NCBI GenBank assembly: GCA_014084085.1
Contig: NPFB01000163.1
Span: forward strand, 45,846-109,845
DNA from: Hondaea fermentalgiana
Taxonomy: Eukaryota > Sar > Bigyra > Thraustochytrida > Thraustochytriidae
Direction of reading: 5' to 3'
Length of the DNA: 64,000 bases
The notes beneath the pieces were generated by a model. It was not told the origin of the DNA, did no database searches, and was given only the letters and a program-made list of their open reading frames with translations. Made by a program: the position numbers and the translations under genes. Positions 1 through 10,335 of the stretch are shown piece after piece. Position 1 is the first letter of the stretch, and every line of letters starts with the position of its first letter.

Positions 1-52
<52 letters not shown>
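1..52. repeat. (CTGG)13 microsatellite
   Basis: Thirteen perfect CTGG units open the window and then decay into GGCGGG/GGCC-rich sequence. It is a simple repeat and not a recognised telomere motif. Related CTGG/GACC tetranucleotide tracts recur at about 2170-2230 and 4380-4450. Confidence 0.95.
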
Positions 53-53
<1 letters not shown>

Positions 54-110
54 GGGCGGGCTGGCCAACCGGCCGGCCAACTGTCTGTCTGGCCGGCTGC
101 GCGGTTAAAG

Positions 111-3100
111 ATTGTTCCTGTTGTCTACTTTTCCCACTGTCTATGGAAAGGTCTCGATTCGTGTTGCGCTTGTTTTGTCGCAGAATTCGCAACTGTGCGC
201 CAGCAAGGTGGGCGAATCGCTGCTCAAGCTTTTGGAACATTGCCAAGCTTCCCTTTCGCGTGGACCGACGACGGAGCTCCGAGCCCTTTGCGAGCCTGCT
301 CTCGGCGTCTCTGAACGAAAAGCGCGGCTCCGGTCGCGACTGCGCCAGAAAGACCCTCTGATTGATCGATCGATGCCGCGTCCGGCCTGTCGAGCCCTGC
401 AAGGACAGTCCATCGCTGCGCGGACCGACACTGAATTCCCCGAACCTTAAAAGCACATTTTATTCGCACAATCTTTGTGCGCCCTCGCGCAGCCGTCCAT
501 GCCGGGCCCGCGGATCATCGTTTCACTGGCGCGAGGAAGCCCCTGGGCTTGGCCCGTGCCTCGTAAAACCCCGGCGCCGGCGGCGCCTCTGCGGCGCCAC
601 GGGCCGGCACGAGGCCCGCACGGGCCGCCGCGCCGGGCCGGAGAGAGCGTGCGATCCGTGTCGCCCCCGCGACCGGTGGCGCCCGGCGCGGCTTCGGCCC
701 CCCCGCGTTCGTGGTGGCGTGATCTCCCGCGCGCCATCCCTGGTGCGGAGCGCCCTGCGCGCGTCGCAAGGAGGCCCAAAGGCGGGCCCAAAGGCGCCTA
801 AAGGAAGGGGCCAGCAGCGGCGGCGCCCTCGTCAGTCCCCGCGCCAGGAGCGGCCCCGCGCGTCCGTGCCGCGGTCGGCGAAGGGCCCTCCCTGTCGACC
901 TCGAGCGTGCGGAGGCAGCCGAGCTCCGGCGCCCAAGGGCAGGCGCAAGGGCACGCAGCCGCGGTGGCGTCGGGCGCGTCCCAGCGAGGTTATCGCATGC
1001 CTCGTCTCCGCGCCGTCCCAGCGCACCTCCGCGCAGCTCAGCTCACCCTGCCGCCGCGCGAGGGCTGGCCGTGCCGCGCACGCTGCGAAGCGGCTTGGTG
1101 CGGCGCGATGCGCTGGGACCAACTGCCGCCGGGACTCGGGCTGGGACTCGCACTGGGACTCGTCAAACTCGAAGTTGTCACAGGGCCCAGCGGCACTACT
1201 ACTAGTAACAGTAAGGGGGGTCGCTCAACGGATCTAACGGAAGAAGCGGGCTCCGAGGTTCGGAAAGCGCGGAGCTGCGGAAGCGCGGAGGCCGCTCGCT
1301 GCCGGCGACGGCGACGTGCGAGCGGGGAGAGGCGAGCTCACGGGCCCTGTGTCCGGGCGAGAGGCCGTGCGGGCTGGCCGGACTTGACTTGACTTGACTT
1401 GGCTCGACTCGACTCGGCTCGGCTCGGCTTGGGCTCCGTTCCAAGAGACGGAGCCGCGGCCAAGGAGGTGGCGATGCTGCGCTAGAGCGCGCTGGGCGAA
1501 ACTCGACGCGGAGTCGGACACGGAAGCGGAAGCGGGCGCTGGTGCCATCATTGCTGATGCTGGTGGTGCTGGTGGTGCTGGTGGTGCTGCTGCGAGGCGA
1601 GCGAATTGCACCCCGTGAGTCTCTGCGCAAGACTGAGTGCAAGAGAGTGGACCGAGCCATCGTGCATGGAATGGGACCCATTGGCCACGTCTCGATTCAT
1701 TCGCCCAGTGCGCGACGCTGCAAAAAGTGTCTCGCAACTGCCTCGATTTACGCCAGGGCGCCCCGAAGCCCGTCTCGAAAGCCACCCCGGATCAAGCGGC
1801 CGCCCCGAATCAACGCTGCGACACCTTTCGTCTCGCCTCGACGCGAGAAGGTCGACCTGTCGGCGCCAGGGCTGAGACGGATGCGTGGAAGTCACGCGGA
1901 GGGCCTGATCGCTCGCTGCGTTTATTCGTCATGTTTGTTCATCACTATTATTGTTGTTGGTAAGAGCGACTTGGTAAGAGCGATCGAACGAGGTGCGACG
2001 CACGCACGGACACACGCACGTGCGCCTCGGGAACGCAGCAGCGCGCGTCGAGCGAGCGACGGCAACGCGACAGCCATTGGTGGCAGAAGTCGAGAGCGGC
2101 CTCGCTCCGACATCTAGCTGGTAGCTTCGGACCGAGGGACGTCGACCTCTCCGTCCGGGCCGGTTTGGGCTGGCCGGCTGGCTGGCTCGCTGGCTGGGCT
2201 GGACAACGACCGACCAACCAACCGACCGACCAAATGAAAGCAATGCAAATCAACTCAAATAAGATGAAATCAGCGGGGAAGGCAAGAAGGCGGGGACGGG
2301 GCCAAGGGAGGAAACAGAAGCAAGCAGCCAGCGCTGGCGTCTTTTCCGAGGACGCGGGCGGTCTGGCGGGTGGCTCTGCTACTCTCTCTGTGCAAGTCTC
2401 GAAGAACGAAGAAGAAAGCGAAAGACGCACGGGGGAGGCGAGGAGAAAGCAGGAGCGAAAGACCGGGGTCTTTCAAAGTTCTTCCTTTTCCCGATCCCAC
2501 CTTCCTTCCCTTCTTTCTTTTTCCTCACAAGAGGGGCACCCCAGTGGTGGATGGCGTGGCCATGATTGCTCGCTCAAGAGCGCAAAACACGCGCGCGCCG
2601 GCGCCGCAGGAGCTAGCTGCCTGGCGCGACGGAAAGCGGCCGCGCCGAGGGCGCCCGCGCGTCGTGCGCTAGCCGGCCGACGGAACCGCGCGCGGGTGCG
2701 AGGAGGCATCGGAGGGAAAACGAAGGGACGAAATGGTGCTGAACGAAGTGAGTGGGGTCGCTGTCTTTCGCTGCCGGAGCAAGAAGTGAAGTCTTCTTCA
2801 AGTTTTTTGATCGCAGAGCGCGCATCTTCAGCTCAGGCAACACAGCCTCCGAGATAACAGCAGCGGCCGCGCTAGGGCGGGGCCCTGCGCGCACGTAGGC
2901 AGGCAGCCAGTCTCCAGGTCGGCGGGCGGTGCGTTGGTTCTTGGTTGGGGGCGTCTGGCCGAGCCTGGCTCGGCCTGGCGCTTCATCTTGTGAATTAAGG
3001 TGCCCGAAGCCACAGCCGAAGGGGCAAAGACATAAATGATTTCATCGAATAGGGCCGCAGCAAAGTGGCCTCTTCGCCAGCAGACGCGGACATGCCATTG

Positions 3101-3600
3101 CAAAGGTTCTGTTGGTTGCGTGTCACACGCGAGACAAGCAAGCATGCAGAGACGAGGTCAGCCACCCTGAGAGTGAGAGTGCTGGTCGCAGGTGGCCACG
3201 GGCCGGAAAGTACGAGAGTCTTCGAGAGCACTTGACGCCAGCTCGCGATCTTTACTTCGATTCAACCATCAATCCGCCAGCCAGGACCTAGGAGAAAAAG
3301 CACGGTTTCTACATTGCGCATTGATCTTTCGCCCAGACGTTGGATAGTCTGTCCCAATGATGAGCGCTGGTGTCAGTCGCGATGGCGACGGCCACCTTGC
3401 GAATTCTCTGGCGTAGCCCAAGGCCCTGTTGCGAGCCTGGTGTCGAAGTAGCCCAAAGATCACGGAGCCAGCAGCCTGCCTGCGAGGCAAGGCTCAAATC
3501 CGAAGCCTGCATGCGGAAGAGAGGGGGTTTGGGAGAAAGGGCGATGGGCGAGGCCTAACCGTAACCTTTTCCAGTACAACGAGCGAGCGAGCGAGCGAAC
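111..3600. other. GC-rich spacer without a supportable gene
   Basis: Every frame here opens on both strands only because the DNA is very GC-rich. The translations are Arg/Pro/Ala-rich and resemble no family I know. Visible structure includes a stepwise GACTT/GGCTC pentamer tract at 1381-1431 and a GGTGCT/GGT trinucleotide tract at about 1551-1593. A CTGG/ACCG tract lies at about 2165-2230. No tRNA, splice-supported exon or conserved domain was seen. A spliced or non-coding gene cannot be excluded. Confidence 0.5.
1381..1593. repeat. Pentamer and trinucleotide repeat tracts
   Basis: Positions 1381-1431 carry GACTT units that drift into GACTC and GGCTC units. Positions 1551-1593 carry GGTGGTGCT-type units. 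Both are simple-sequence DNA. The second tract reads as Gly/Ala on one strand and His/Gln on the other, so the apparent ORFs across it are artefacts. Confidence 0.8.
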
Positions 3601-5204
3601 GAATGGCGGAGCAAGCGCGAATCTTCATTCACTTGCTCAGCCATTCAGCTCATTCATTCACTCACTTACTCAAGCACCCATGAACGCTTGCGCAGCTCTC
3701 AGTTATAACGTCTTGTCCGTGCGCGTCTCCGCTCGATGAAAAGAATGCTACCTTTCGCTGCGTCCGTCGCTCAAGAGCCTTGGCGATTGGTGCGAAGCCG
3801 TCGCCGAAAAATTATAATCACCTTGCGAATCAATTCAATTTGAGGCCAGCACCAATGATGGCGGCTTGCGAAAAGGAGAGAAAAGCTAGGCGTTCACCAG
3901 TGCTCTTTGGTAGCCAGTAGCTGTGGCTTTGGGTCGGCTGTCTGCGTCTTGAAGCTGGGACAAGGGCCCGCTGCGATCGTTTGTTCAAGAAATTTTGAAC
4001 TCAGAGAGGGCGATCTTCTGGCTGTGGGAATTGGCAAACCAGACTCGCAATGGGTGCTGGGTTTTTGTTGAGTCTCGGAGGCCAAAAAGGCTGTCTTGCG
4101 CCTAAGCCTGAAACAGTGAAAAATGATTTGCTATTTAGTATTCATTGGCTTGATTGCTGGTCCTGGACGGTGCGGGCGAGCCAACCTTGAGATCTTTCCA
4201 ACCTCATGATCAGTACGATCCTCAAGTCTCGCTATCTTCAAGCATGATCTCCTGTCCTCGCGCGACATGTCGCGTCAACAGCCAGCCAAATTGTAAAGGA
4301 TGTGAAAACTGTGGCGTCTGTCCCGCCCAAAGCCTTCGAAGCGAATCCCCACCCCACAAACCACGTTGTCCCGACGCCATGACCGACCGACCGGCCGGCG
4401 GGGCGATTGGCTGGCTGACTGACTGACTGACCGTCCGACCGATCACCGACCGAACGACTTGTGAAAACATACAAATTCCAATCCCATACGGCCGCGCGAA
4501 ACTCTTGTTTTTGGTCAAGTGTCAAATCTTGCCTGTAGAGATACGCTGCGAGCTTCCAAAATGCAGCTTTCATCGAGAAGGTCCTTTCCGCGCGACTCAT
4601 CAGATCGACAGAACGGGCGCTACTACATTCCTCTTTGCGTCCGTCGCAGCAACGTTGGTGTCCGGCGCAAAGCCATCGGTTTATTGCCATCCGTGACAAT
4701 GGTCACCTTTCCTACGAATCAGTCTTGTCCGAAACCTCGACGTTAAACCTGTGAAATAGGACAACTTGAGGACTCGAGGCCACAACCGTATTTTATCAGG
4801 CGCTGCTGCCCTTACTGACCCTACATGCAGGCCTGCAGTCGTGCCAAATGCAATGGGGCGCGAGAACCCCCTCTCCCCCCATTCATCATGTTCGTGAGCG
4901 TCCGCCTCGGGAATCAGTCTGTCCCAGCGACTCACAAGCATGCCATACGAGATCTTGCCCGCAGCAGCCACTTAAATTCAATCCAAGACGAACGCCTCTG
5001 ACCCAACGCGCAGGCGTCAGTTCCGAACGAATGCAGCGCTGTGCACGAATCTTTTGTTCGTGCCGAAGATACATTGCAAAGATCTTGGCGCATGGCATGA
5101 GCTTTACGGCATCGTTCTGTCCGCCGTTCTTCAGGTTTGCGCGGTTGTCAGTCGAATCTTTACTAATGTTGACAAATTGTAAGAGATTGTTCTGGCTGCA
5201 CGCA
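3601..5204. other. Spacer with short tetranucleotide tracts
   Basis: This is the 3' flank of the armadillo-like gene and is less GC-rich than the preceding 3 kb. It holds GCGA/GAAC steps just before it (3580-3602), CATT/CACT steps (about 3630-3680) and GACC/GACT tracts (about 4381-4445). Short open frames of 60-130 codons exist on both strands, but none resembles a family or shows protein-like composition. I see no gene. Confidence 0.5.
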
Positions 5205-6659
5205 TCAACAGGTCTTGAAAGGTGCTGCTTTAATCTGGGCTTCTGACATGGGTGCGTTAGGATCTGGCCCAAATCCATCAATATCAACGGCCACCTCGCG
5301 AATCAGTTTGTCCAATGCAATGACCGAGTCAGTGTTGTCGAATTGGCGAATGACAAACTTTTCCTCATCGTCGCCATCCTCACTATCATTCCCGGACTCG
5401 GACATCCCGCTGTCCGGTTCTCGTGGATCTAGTGCGTCCTGATGCGACGCTGGATGATCGGGACGAGTTGCACCATCCTCTGGATCAAGACTTGCAAGCG
5501 CAATCGACTGCGGATCTTCGCCCGCCTCCTGAGATGACTTCATTAATCTCTTGAGCTTGAGCGGAATAACGATCGGTCGAGCGGGGGCATCTTTGATCTC
5601 TTTCTCGTCGGCGCAATCGGGGCCCGGGCCCTCCGGCTGATCTCCTCCTCCCTCTGGGCCTCGCTCTTGCTCGCGAGCCCGCAGGGCAGCCTCTCTCTGT
5701 TCTTGCTGCAGCTCGCGTGCTTTTGTTCGAGCGTCTTCTTTACGTGTAAAAGCATCCATACAGAGCCGAAGCACGAGTCCAATACGCTCGCTCTCGAGTC
5801 GAGCCTTGTTCTTGCGAATCTTACCGAGCTCGTTCAACGCCCATATCGCCTGCTGAAGAGAATCTCGATCAACAGAGATTTCGTCAAGATGCCGCAAATT
5901 ATGTGCAATGACAGAGATTGCTCCTACTCGCCCAAGTAAGGTAGCCAGTCGTACATCCGCTTTAGCGATATACGTTACCGCGAGAAAGCCTTCATGTTGA
6001 ATCTTGGCATCTGTGCGGAAGCGTGCAATGGAGAGCATGATCTGCTTGAGAGTTCCATTTGCCTCGAGGAGCTGCAAAGCAAGTTCCTTTTCCCTTGCAA
6101 GCTTTGCAAGAGCCTCGAGACCAAATTGATGCACTACGAGTTCCCTCGGCTGATTCTTTAAAGCCATCTGGATGGGCGCGAAGTCTTTCTCGTCAAGAGC
6201 ACGGTGGATGTACACGCGCGCAAGCCGTATCAATGAAGCCTTAATGTTCATAAAGATGGTTCGCACGTCGTTGAGTACAAAGTTGTCATCGCCATTATTA
6301 CGCACGATTTCCAAGAGCTGTGCTCGAAGCTCAATTTTGCGCATAATCTCAGCACAATCCTCGTCCTTTGACAGGGCGACGAGCAATTGACAAACGGGTC
6401 TCAGAACCAACTCTTCGCGAGGATGCTCATCAATGACGCTTTGCAAAGTTTCAACTCCCTTGTACCGAATGACGGCGCGGACATGGGCTGCTCGAGCGAC
6501 AGGTGATAATCGTGTCTTTACAAAGCGTTCGATTTTGGTCACTCGTTGGATAATATTATCCTTGTCTGTAAGTCCCCCGCGAATGGCATCAACACAATCT
6601 CCTACGTCTGCCGCGTGTGTCGCGTGAGCGTCCCACGCCTTCACGACGGCACCTCCCAT
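5205..6659 (-). CDS. Armadillo/HEAT-like repeat protein with acidic C-terminus
   Basis: Single-exon protein of 484 residues starting at an ATG at 6657-6659. Residues from about 20 to 310 are uninterrupted alpha-helical repeats of the armadillo type, with recurring Leu/Ala/Ile heptad spacing and phrases such as EALAKLAREKELALQLLEANG. From about 320 to the end the protein is Glu/Asp/Pro-rich and presumably disordered, with a final conserved-looking block near VIALDKLIREVAVDIDGFGPD. The fold suggests a scaffold or adaptor. No catalytic motif, signal peptide or membrane segment is visible. It is divergently arranged with the TMEM107-like gene across a 551-bp gap. I do not recognise a named orthologue. 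ARMC-type ciliary or cytoplasmic adaptors are possible given the neighbour, but this is inference. Confidence 0.75.
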   Translation of the reverse strand: MGGAVVKAWDAHATHAADVGDCVDAIRGGLTDKDNIIQRVTKIERFVKTRLSPVARAAHVRAVIRYKGVETLQSVIDEHPREELVLRPVCQLLVALSKDEDCAEIMRKIELRAQLLEIVRNNGDDNFVLNDVRTIFMNIKASLIRLARVYIHRALDEKDFAPIQMALKNQPRELVVHQFGLEALAKLAREKELALQLLEANGTLKQIMLSIARFRTDAKIQHEGFLAVTYIAKADVRLATLLGRVGAISVIAHNLRHLDEISVDRDSLQQAIWALNELGKIRKNKARLESERIGLVLRLCMDAFTRKEDARTKARELQQEQREAALRAREQERGPEGGGDQPEGPGPDCADEKEIKDAPARPIVIPLKLKRLMKSSQEAGEDPQSIALASLDPEDGATRPDHPASHQDALDPREPDSGMSESGNDSEDGDDEEKFVIRQFDNTDSVIALDKLIREVAVDIDGFGPDPNAPMSEAQIKAAPFKTC

Positions 6660-7210
6660 GCTGACTAATTTTATTAAGCCCTGGACTTGTTTTACCAGGC
6701 TGGTGATTAGGGACGAGGAACTGTCAGCTCTTTTGGTCGTTGCGGCCGCGATCCGTGGCGTCCAGCAACAATCTGTTTATCTTCGCTAAAAGATCAAATG
6801 AGGACACTTGTCTCGTTCCGTGTCGCGCACTTCGGTGTGGCTCAAGACGCGCGCCAGTGTCGCCGTGCGAGCGCGCTACATCAACAAAGTCTACTCGTCG
6901 CATGCAGTTTGCACAACGCATTTTCAGCCAAAGCCTTACATGAGTTCCGCAACGGCCATTCTGACACCTTGAACTTGCGAGCGCCCAACTTGCGGGTTCG
7001 CTGCTGCAGACAGAGGGATTGAGGGGCGCTGCAGACGACGACGAGCCCATTTCCTGGCCTGGTTTCGTGGGTGCCGCAAGCCGCGACGAGCCAGGACGCA
7101 AGCAAAGCAGCCAACCCCCCTTCCGTGGTGGCGGCAAGGACTTGTGCGCCAGGCCGGGCACGCACGACACGACGTGACGGGTCACAGTCAGTCAGTCACC
7201 GGAGCACAAT
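6660..7210. promoter_or_regulatory. Divergent intergenic region (armadillo-like / TMEM107-like)
   Basis: This 551-bp stretch separates the start of the minus-strand armadillo-like gene from the start of the plus-strand TMEM107-like gene, so it must hold both promoters. I see no clear TATA box or RNA gene. Confidence 0.45.
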
Positions 7211-7723
7211 ATGGGACGCGCAGAGACGTACTTGATCCCGGCGCGCTTCGCCATCACAACGGGCCACCTTCTGGCGGTGCTCGTATTGTATTATCATATC
7301 GTAAGTTGACGTACGCTTCGGCCAAAGTCGCCAATAAAGTAAAGGGGGAGCCGAGCTGACGGACAGCCTGAGAACACGATTGGACAGGACGAAAATGTTG
7401 CAGCAGGGCTGCCAGAGAACCCGTCCACAAGCGCGACAAACAATGCAAGAAGCACCTTGATGACGGCGTGGACAGTTGCGGTGAGCTGCTTCTTTTTCGA
7501 CTATCTTGGACTTTTCGGCGGCTTGTCCATCTTCTTTCGCAGCGTAAACTTAAGCCAGAGTGTGCTTCATTTCCTTGGTGCAATATACACGAGCTGGTTT
7601 GTTCTCAACAGCTGGAATTACGAAATGTACTGGAAGATTGCCGGCATTTTTAGCATCGTGCCAGCATTGGTGGAACTGGGGATATTGCTAAACATCTTTG
7701 TATTTCGAGCCATTCCGTACTAA
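7211..7723 (+). CDS. TMEM107: TMEM107-like ciliary transition-zone membrane protein (two exons)
   Basis: Exon 1 (7211-7300) encodes 30 residues starting MGRAETYLIPARFAITTGHL and ends at a GTAAGT donor. Exon 2 runs from an AG at 7366 or 7387 to the stop at 7723. Both acceptors keep phase 0, giving 148 or 141 residues, close to the roughly 140 of animal TMEM107. Four hydrophobic segments are visible: one at the N-terminus (HLLAVLVLYY) and three in exon 2. The WNYEMYWKI and FSIVPALVELGI stretches match the family pattern of Trp-Tyr before the last helix and a Pro-Ala-Glu segment within it. TMEM107 acts in the MKS module at the ciliary transition zone. Its presence implies a flagellated stage. 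The family call rests on the N-terminal MGR...PxRF pattern plus topology. Confidence 0.72.
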
Positions 7724-8121
7724 GAGCTCTTTCAAAATCTCATGAACAAATTCTTTATCACTTTTGGAGCTCCAAAATAGAGCGCCTCCCTCAATTGGTT
7801 CATGTCCAAGACCTACGTCCTGCATTCGAGGTATTGGGCTCATGGAAGAATTGGGCTCATGGAAGAATTGGACTCATGGGGTTGCGAAAGGACAAACCGC
7901 GCGTTGGACGAGACATATATGGTTGAGTAATCGTGTTCCTTACGATAGTTGACTTGACTAATTGGCGAAAAATCCCAGTCTCTTGGGCCGTGCCCAATTG
8001 AGAAAAAAGAGAAGCAGTTTTTCACAAATCTTTGCTTGCTTAGGCCCCACACCAGCGTTCGTATTGCTTGCAACTTCGTCTTATTGTTTCGTTTACTCTT
8101 ATAATCGTACCGCGTTTAGCT
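7724..8121. other. Convergent 3' spacer with a 17-bp tandem repeat
   Basis: This 398-bp spacer lies between the 3' ends of the TMEM107-like gene (+) and the cyclic-nucleotide-dependent kinase (-). It contains a 17-bp unit (ATTGGGCTCATGGAAGA) at 7833-7849 and 7850-7866, with a partial third copy to 7879. Nothing else was recognised. Confidence 0.6.
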
Positions 8122-10335
8122 CTATTCGATCACTGTCTTGCCATCGACGAGGCGGTGCGGGAACGGAGGCTCCCAATCGCACTTTGGCGCAACAGACTTT
8201 TGCACAGGGTACTCATCAAAGTTGGAAGTATCCTCGGGCGAGGCGACCGACGGCTCGATGGGGGGCACGAGCGTACGGTTGTAAAGACCTTCCCAGTCAA
8301 AGCCAGAAAAGAAGCGATGCTTGATAATGCCCTGCGTGCCGTCCTTGGTGTTACCGAGACGTTTGCTCGCCGCCGGGTTGAGAAGCTTCCGGATGAGGTC
8401 GCAAAGAGGACGCGAAAAGTGGACCGGGAAGCGAATTTCGCCGTCGAGGACGAGCTGGTACACGTCGAGCGGGTCGTCCGCGTAGAACGGGACCACACCG
8501 GCTGTGAGCTCAAACGTAAGCACGCCAAGGGCCCAGTAATCGACAGCCTTGTCGTGACCTTTGCTAAGAATAATTTCCGGAGCGAGGTAATCGGGTGTGC
8601 CGCAAAGTGTCCAGGTACGGTCCTGCACAACCTTGGCCAAACCAAAGTCGACAACCTTGATGTAGCCACCGTTGTCCAGCATGAGGTTCTCCGGCTTGAG
8701 GTCACGGTAGACAATGTTCTTACTGTGCAAGTGGTCAAAAGCCTGCAGCACAGTTGCAACATAGAAGCGGGAAGCCTTTTCTGCAAAACGACCGGCGCGG
8801 CGCAATACCGTAAAGAGCTCGCCGCCCAGGCAGAGCTCGAGCAAGAGGTAGACGTACGAGTCGTCCCAGTACGAGTTGTACAGCTTGAGCAGAAACGGGT
8901 GGTCGATCATGGTCATGACCTTGCGTTCGTTCACAACGTGCACCTGGAGCGAGCTCTCCACGATCTGAGACTTGTTGAGGCACTTGAGGGCAAAGGTCTC
9001 TCCGGACGTTTTGTGCTTGACGATTTGCACCTTGCCGAAGGCACCTTGGCCAAGAATGATCTCGCGCTCGGTACCAGGACGGCCATGACGCGCGAACTCG
9101 AGCTGAAGATCCTCAAAGAGAACTTCCTTGTGGTACTTGTGCTTGCTGCTTTGCATCTTGGACACCTCCGCCTCGGTGTGTTCCTCAGGAGTCTCCTCCT
9201 TGGTCTCCGCCGGGTCGAGACGGCGGTTCACCAGGTCCTGCAGTGAACCGAGAAGCGTGACAAAGTCGTCGCGACCCATCGTGAGCACAGAGACCTTGGT
9301 GAGCGCAGTGACAGTAGCCGCGCGCTTTTCGTCCGTGAGCAGAGCCTTGTGGCCAAAGTAGCTGCCCGTGGTTCCGGTGCCAACGTCTCCCTCCTCGCGC
9401 TTCGAATACTTGACTTCGCCGCTGAGGATAATGTAAAACGTCTCGCCGATCTCGCCCTCGCGAAGAATGACCGAGCCGGCTTCGAATTCCTCCTCCTCGA
9501 CAGCGTCTGCAAGGCGGGAGAGCTCCTGAGGCGTGAGATGGCTAAGATCAGGAACCTGTTTGAGAAAGTGCTCAAACTGCTCCTTGCGAAGCATCTTGTG
9601 ATGAAGGTGAATGTTGCGAAAGTCTTGGCGGTTGATCGCCCAGAGGACGCACCTACTCGTGGCGCGAATTGTCGCGGCACGAGGCGTGTTGTACATGAGC
9701 GAGAGCTCGCCAAAGCTGTCTCCCTTGGTAAGGCTTCCATAGTTGGCCGGGGCGGCTCCTGGCTGGATGGAAACGTAAATGGCCAGCTCACCGCTTTCGA
9801 CGACAAAGAACTTGTCGCCCACGTCGCCTTGAGTGGTTGCCTCGTCGCCCTCATTGAGTTCGACCTTGTAGAAGGCGTCGACGCATTCCTCCTTCTCCTC
9901 AGCACGAAGGCCCTTGAAGAGGATGTTGCCGTTCACCGAGTCTTGGATTGTCTTTTTGATGTCGTCCGACTTGGGCACAACTTTTCGCTCGTACTTTTCG
10001 GTCTGCTCCTTGCCGGCACGCTGCTTGTTCCATGCCTCTGCACTCACCTCTTCGCGGCGATTGGGTTTGGCAGCCGTGTTCTTTGCCTCGTTCATCATGG
10101 ACGTGTTGCGGCGCACAATACTAGGACGAACACTCGGGTCGCCGCCGCCGCCACCATTGCTGTCAGCAGCAGCCTGGAGCTCAATTTTAAGGCGGTTGAT
10201 CTCGCCCTTGGTGGACTCGAGCTCCTTGGTGAGCGCGCGGATTTTCTCCGCTTGCTCGGCGACAAGGCCTGCGTCGACTCCTGCGGCTGCAGCTTGGTTT
10301 CCGCCGGCTTGTGTCGAGCTTGCACCGGCACCCAT
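8122..10335 (-). CDS. Cyclic-nucleotide-dependent AGC protein kinase (PKG-like, single chain)
   Basis: Single-exon protein of 737 residues. The N-terminus MGAGASS is a plausible N-myristoylation signal and is followed by a short coiled coil (about 25-57). RRNTS at 75-79 resembles a PKG/PKA autoinhibitory or autophosphorylation site. Two cyclic-nucleotide-binding domains follow (about 138-250 and 256-370). Their phosphate-binding cassettes are FGELSLMYNTPRAATI (208-223) and FGHKALLTDEKRAATV (327-342). The AGC kinase domain (about 425-680) has the Gly loop GQGAFG (429-434), Lys451, YRDLKPEN (543-550), DFG (563-565), activation-loop Thr576 in TWTLCGTP and the APE segment. An FDEYPV C-tail is at 706-711. 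Kinase and regulatory domains in one chain is the PKG layout. However, both cassettes carry Ala where cGMP pockets usually have Thr, and the second has His329 in place of the ribose-binding Glu. The true ligand is therefore uncertain. Confidence 0.93.
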   Translation of the reverse strand: MGAGASSTQAGGNQAAAAGVDAGLVAEQAEKIRALTKELESTKGEINRLKIELQAAADSNGGGGGDPSVRPSIVRRNTSMMNEAKNTAAKPNRREEVSAEAWNKQRAGKEQTEKYERKVVPKSDDIKKTIQDSVNGNILFKGLRAEEKEECVDAFYKVELNEGDEATTQGDVGDKFFVVESGELAIYVSIQPGAAPANYGSLTKGDSFGELSLMYNTPRAATIRATSRCVLWAINRQDFRNIHLHHKMLRKEQFEHFLKQVPDLSHLTPQELSRLADAVEEEEFEAGSVILREGEIGETFYIILSGEVKYSKREEGDVGTGTTGSYFGHKALLTDEKRAATVTALTKVSVLTMGRDDFVTLLGSLQDLVNRRLDPAETKEETPEEHTEAEVSKMQSSKHKYHKEVLFEDLQLEFARHGRPGTEREIILGQGAFGKVQIVKHKTSGETFALKCLNKSQIVESSLQVHVVNERKVMTMIDHPFLLKLYNSYWDDSYVYLLLELCLGGELFTVLRRAGRFAEKASRFYVATVLQAFDHLHSKNIVYRDLKPENLMLDNGGYIKVVDFGLAKVVQDRTWTLCGTPDYLAPEIILSKGHDKAVDYWALGVLTFELTAGVVPFYADDPLDVYQLVLDGEIRFPVHFSRPLCDLIRKLLNPAASKRLGNTKDGTQGIIKHRFFSGFDWEGLYNRTLVPPIEPSVASPEDTSNFDEYPVQKSVAPKCDWEPPFPHRLVDGKTVIE

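Noticed and set aside
1..52. Possible telomeric repeat at the window edge
   Set aside because: CTGG is not a telomere repeat, and similar tetramer tracts occur internally.
362..1237. 291-codon plus-strand frame
   Set aside because: Arg/Pro-rich with no pattern. All neighbouring frames are equally open, as expected for GC-extreme DNA.
8068..9246. 392-codon plus-strand open frame
   Set aside because: It is the antisense shadow of the cyclic-nucleotide-dependent kinase, whose domains are unmistakable on the minus strand.
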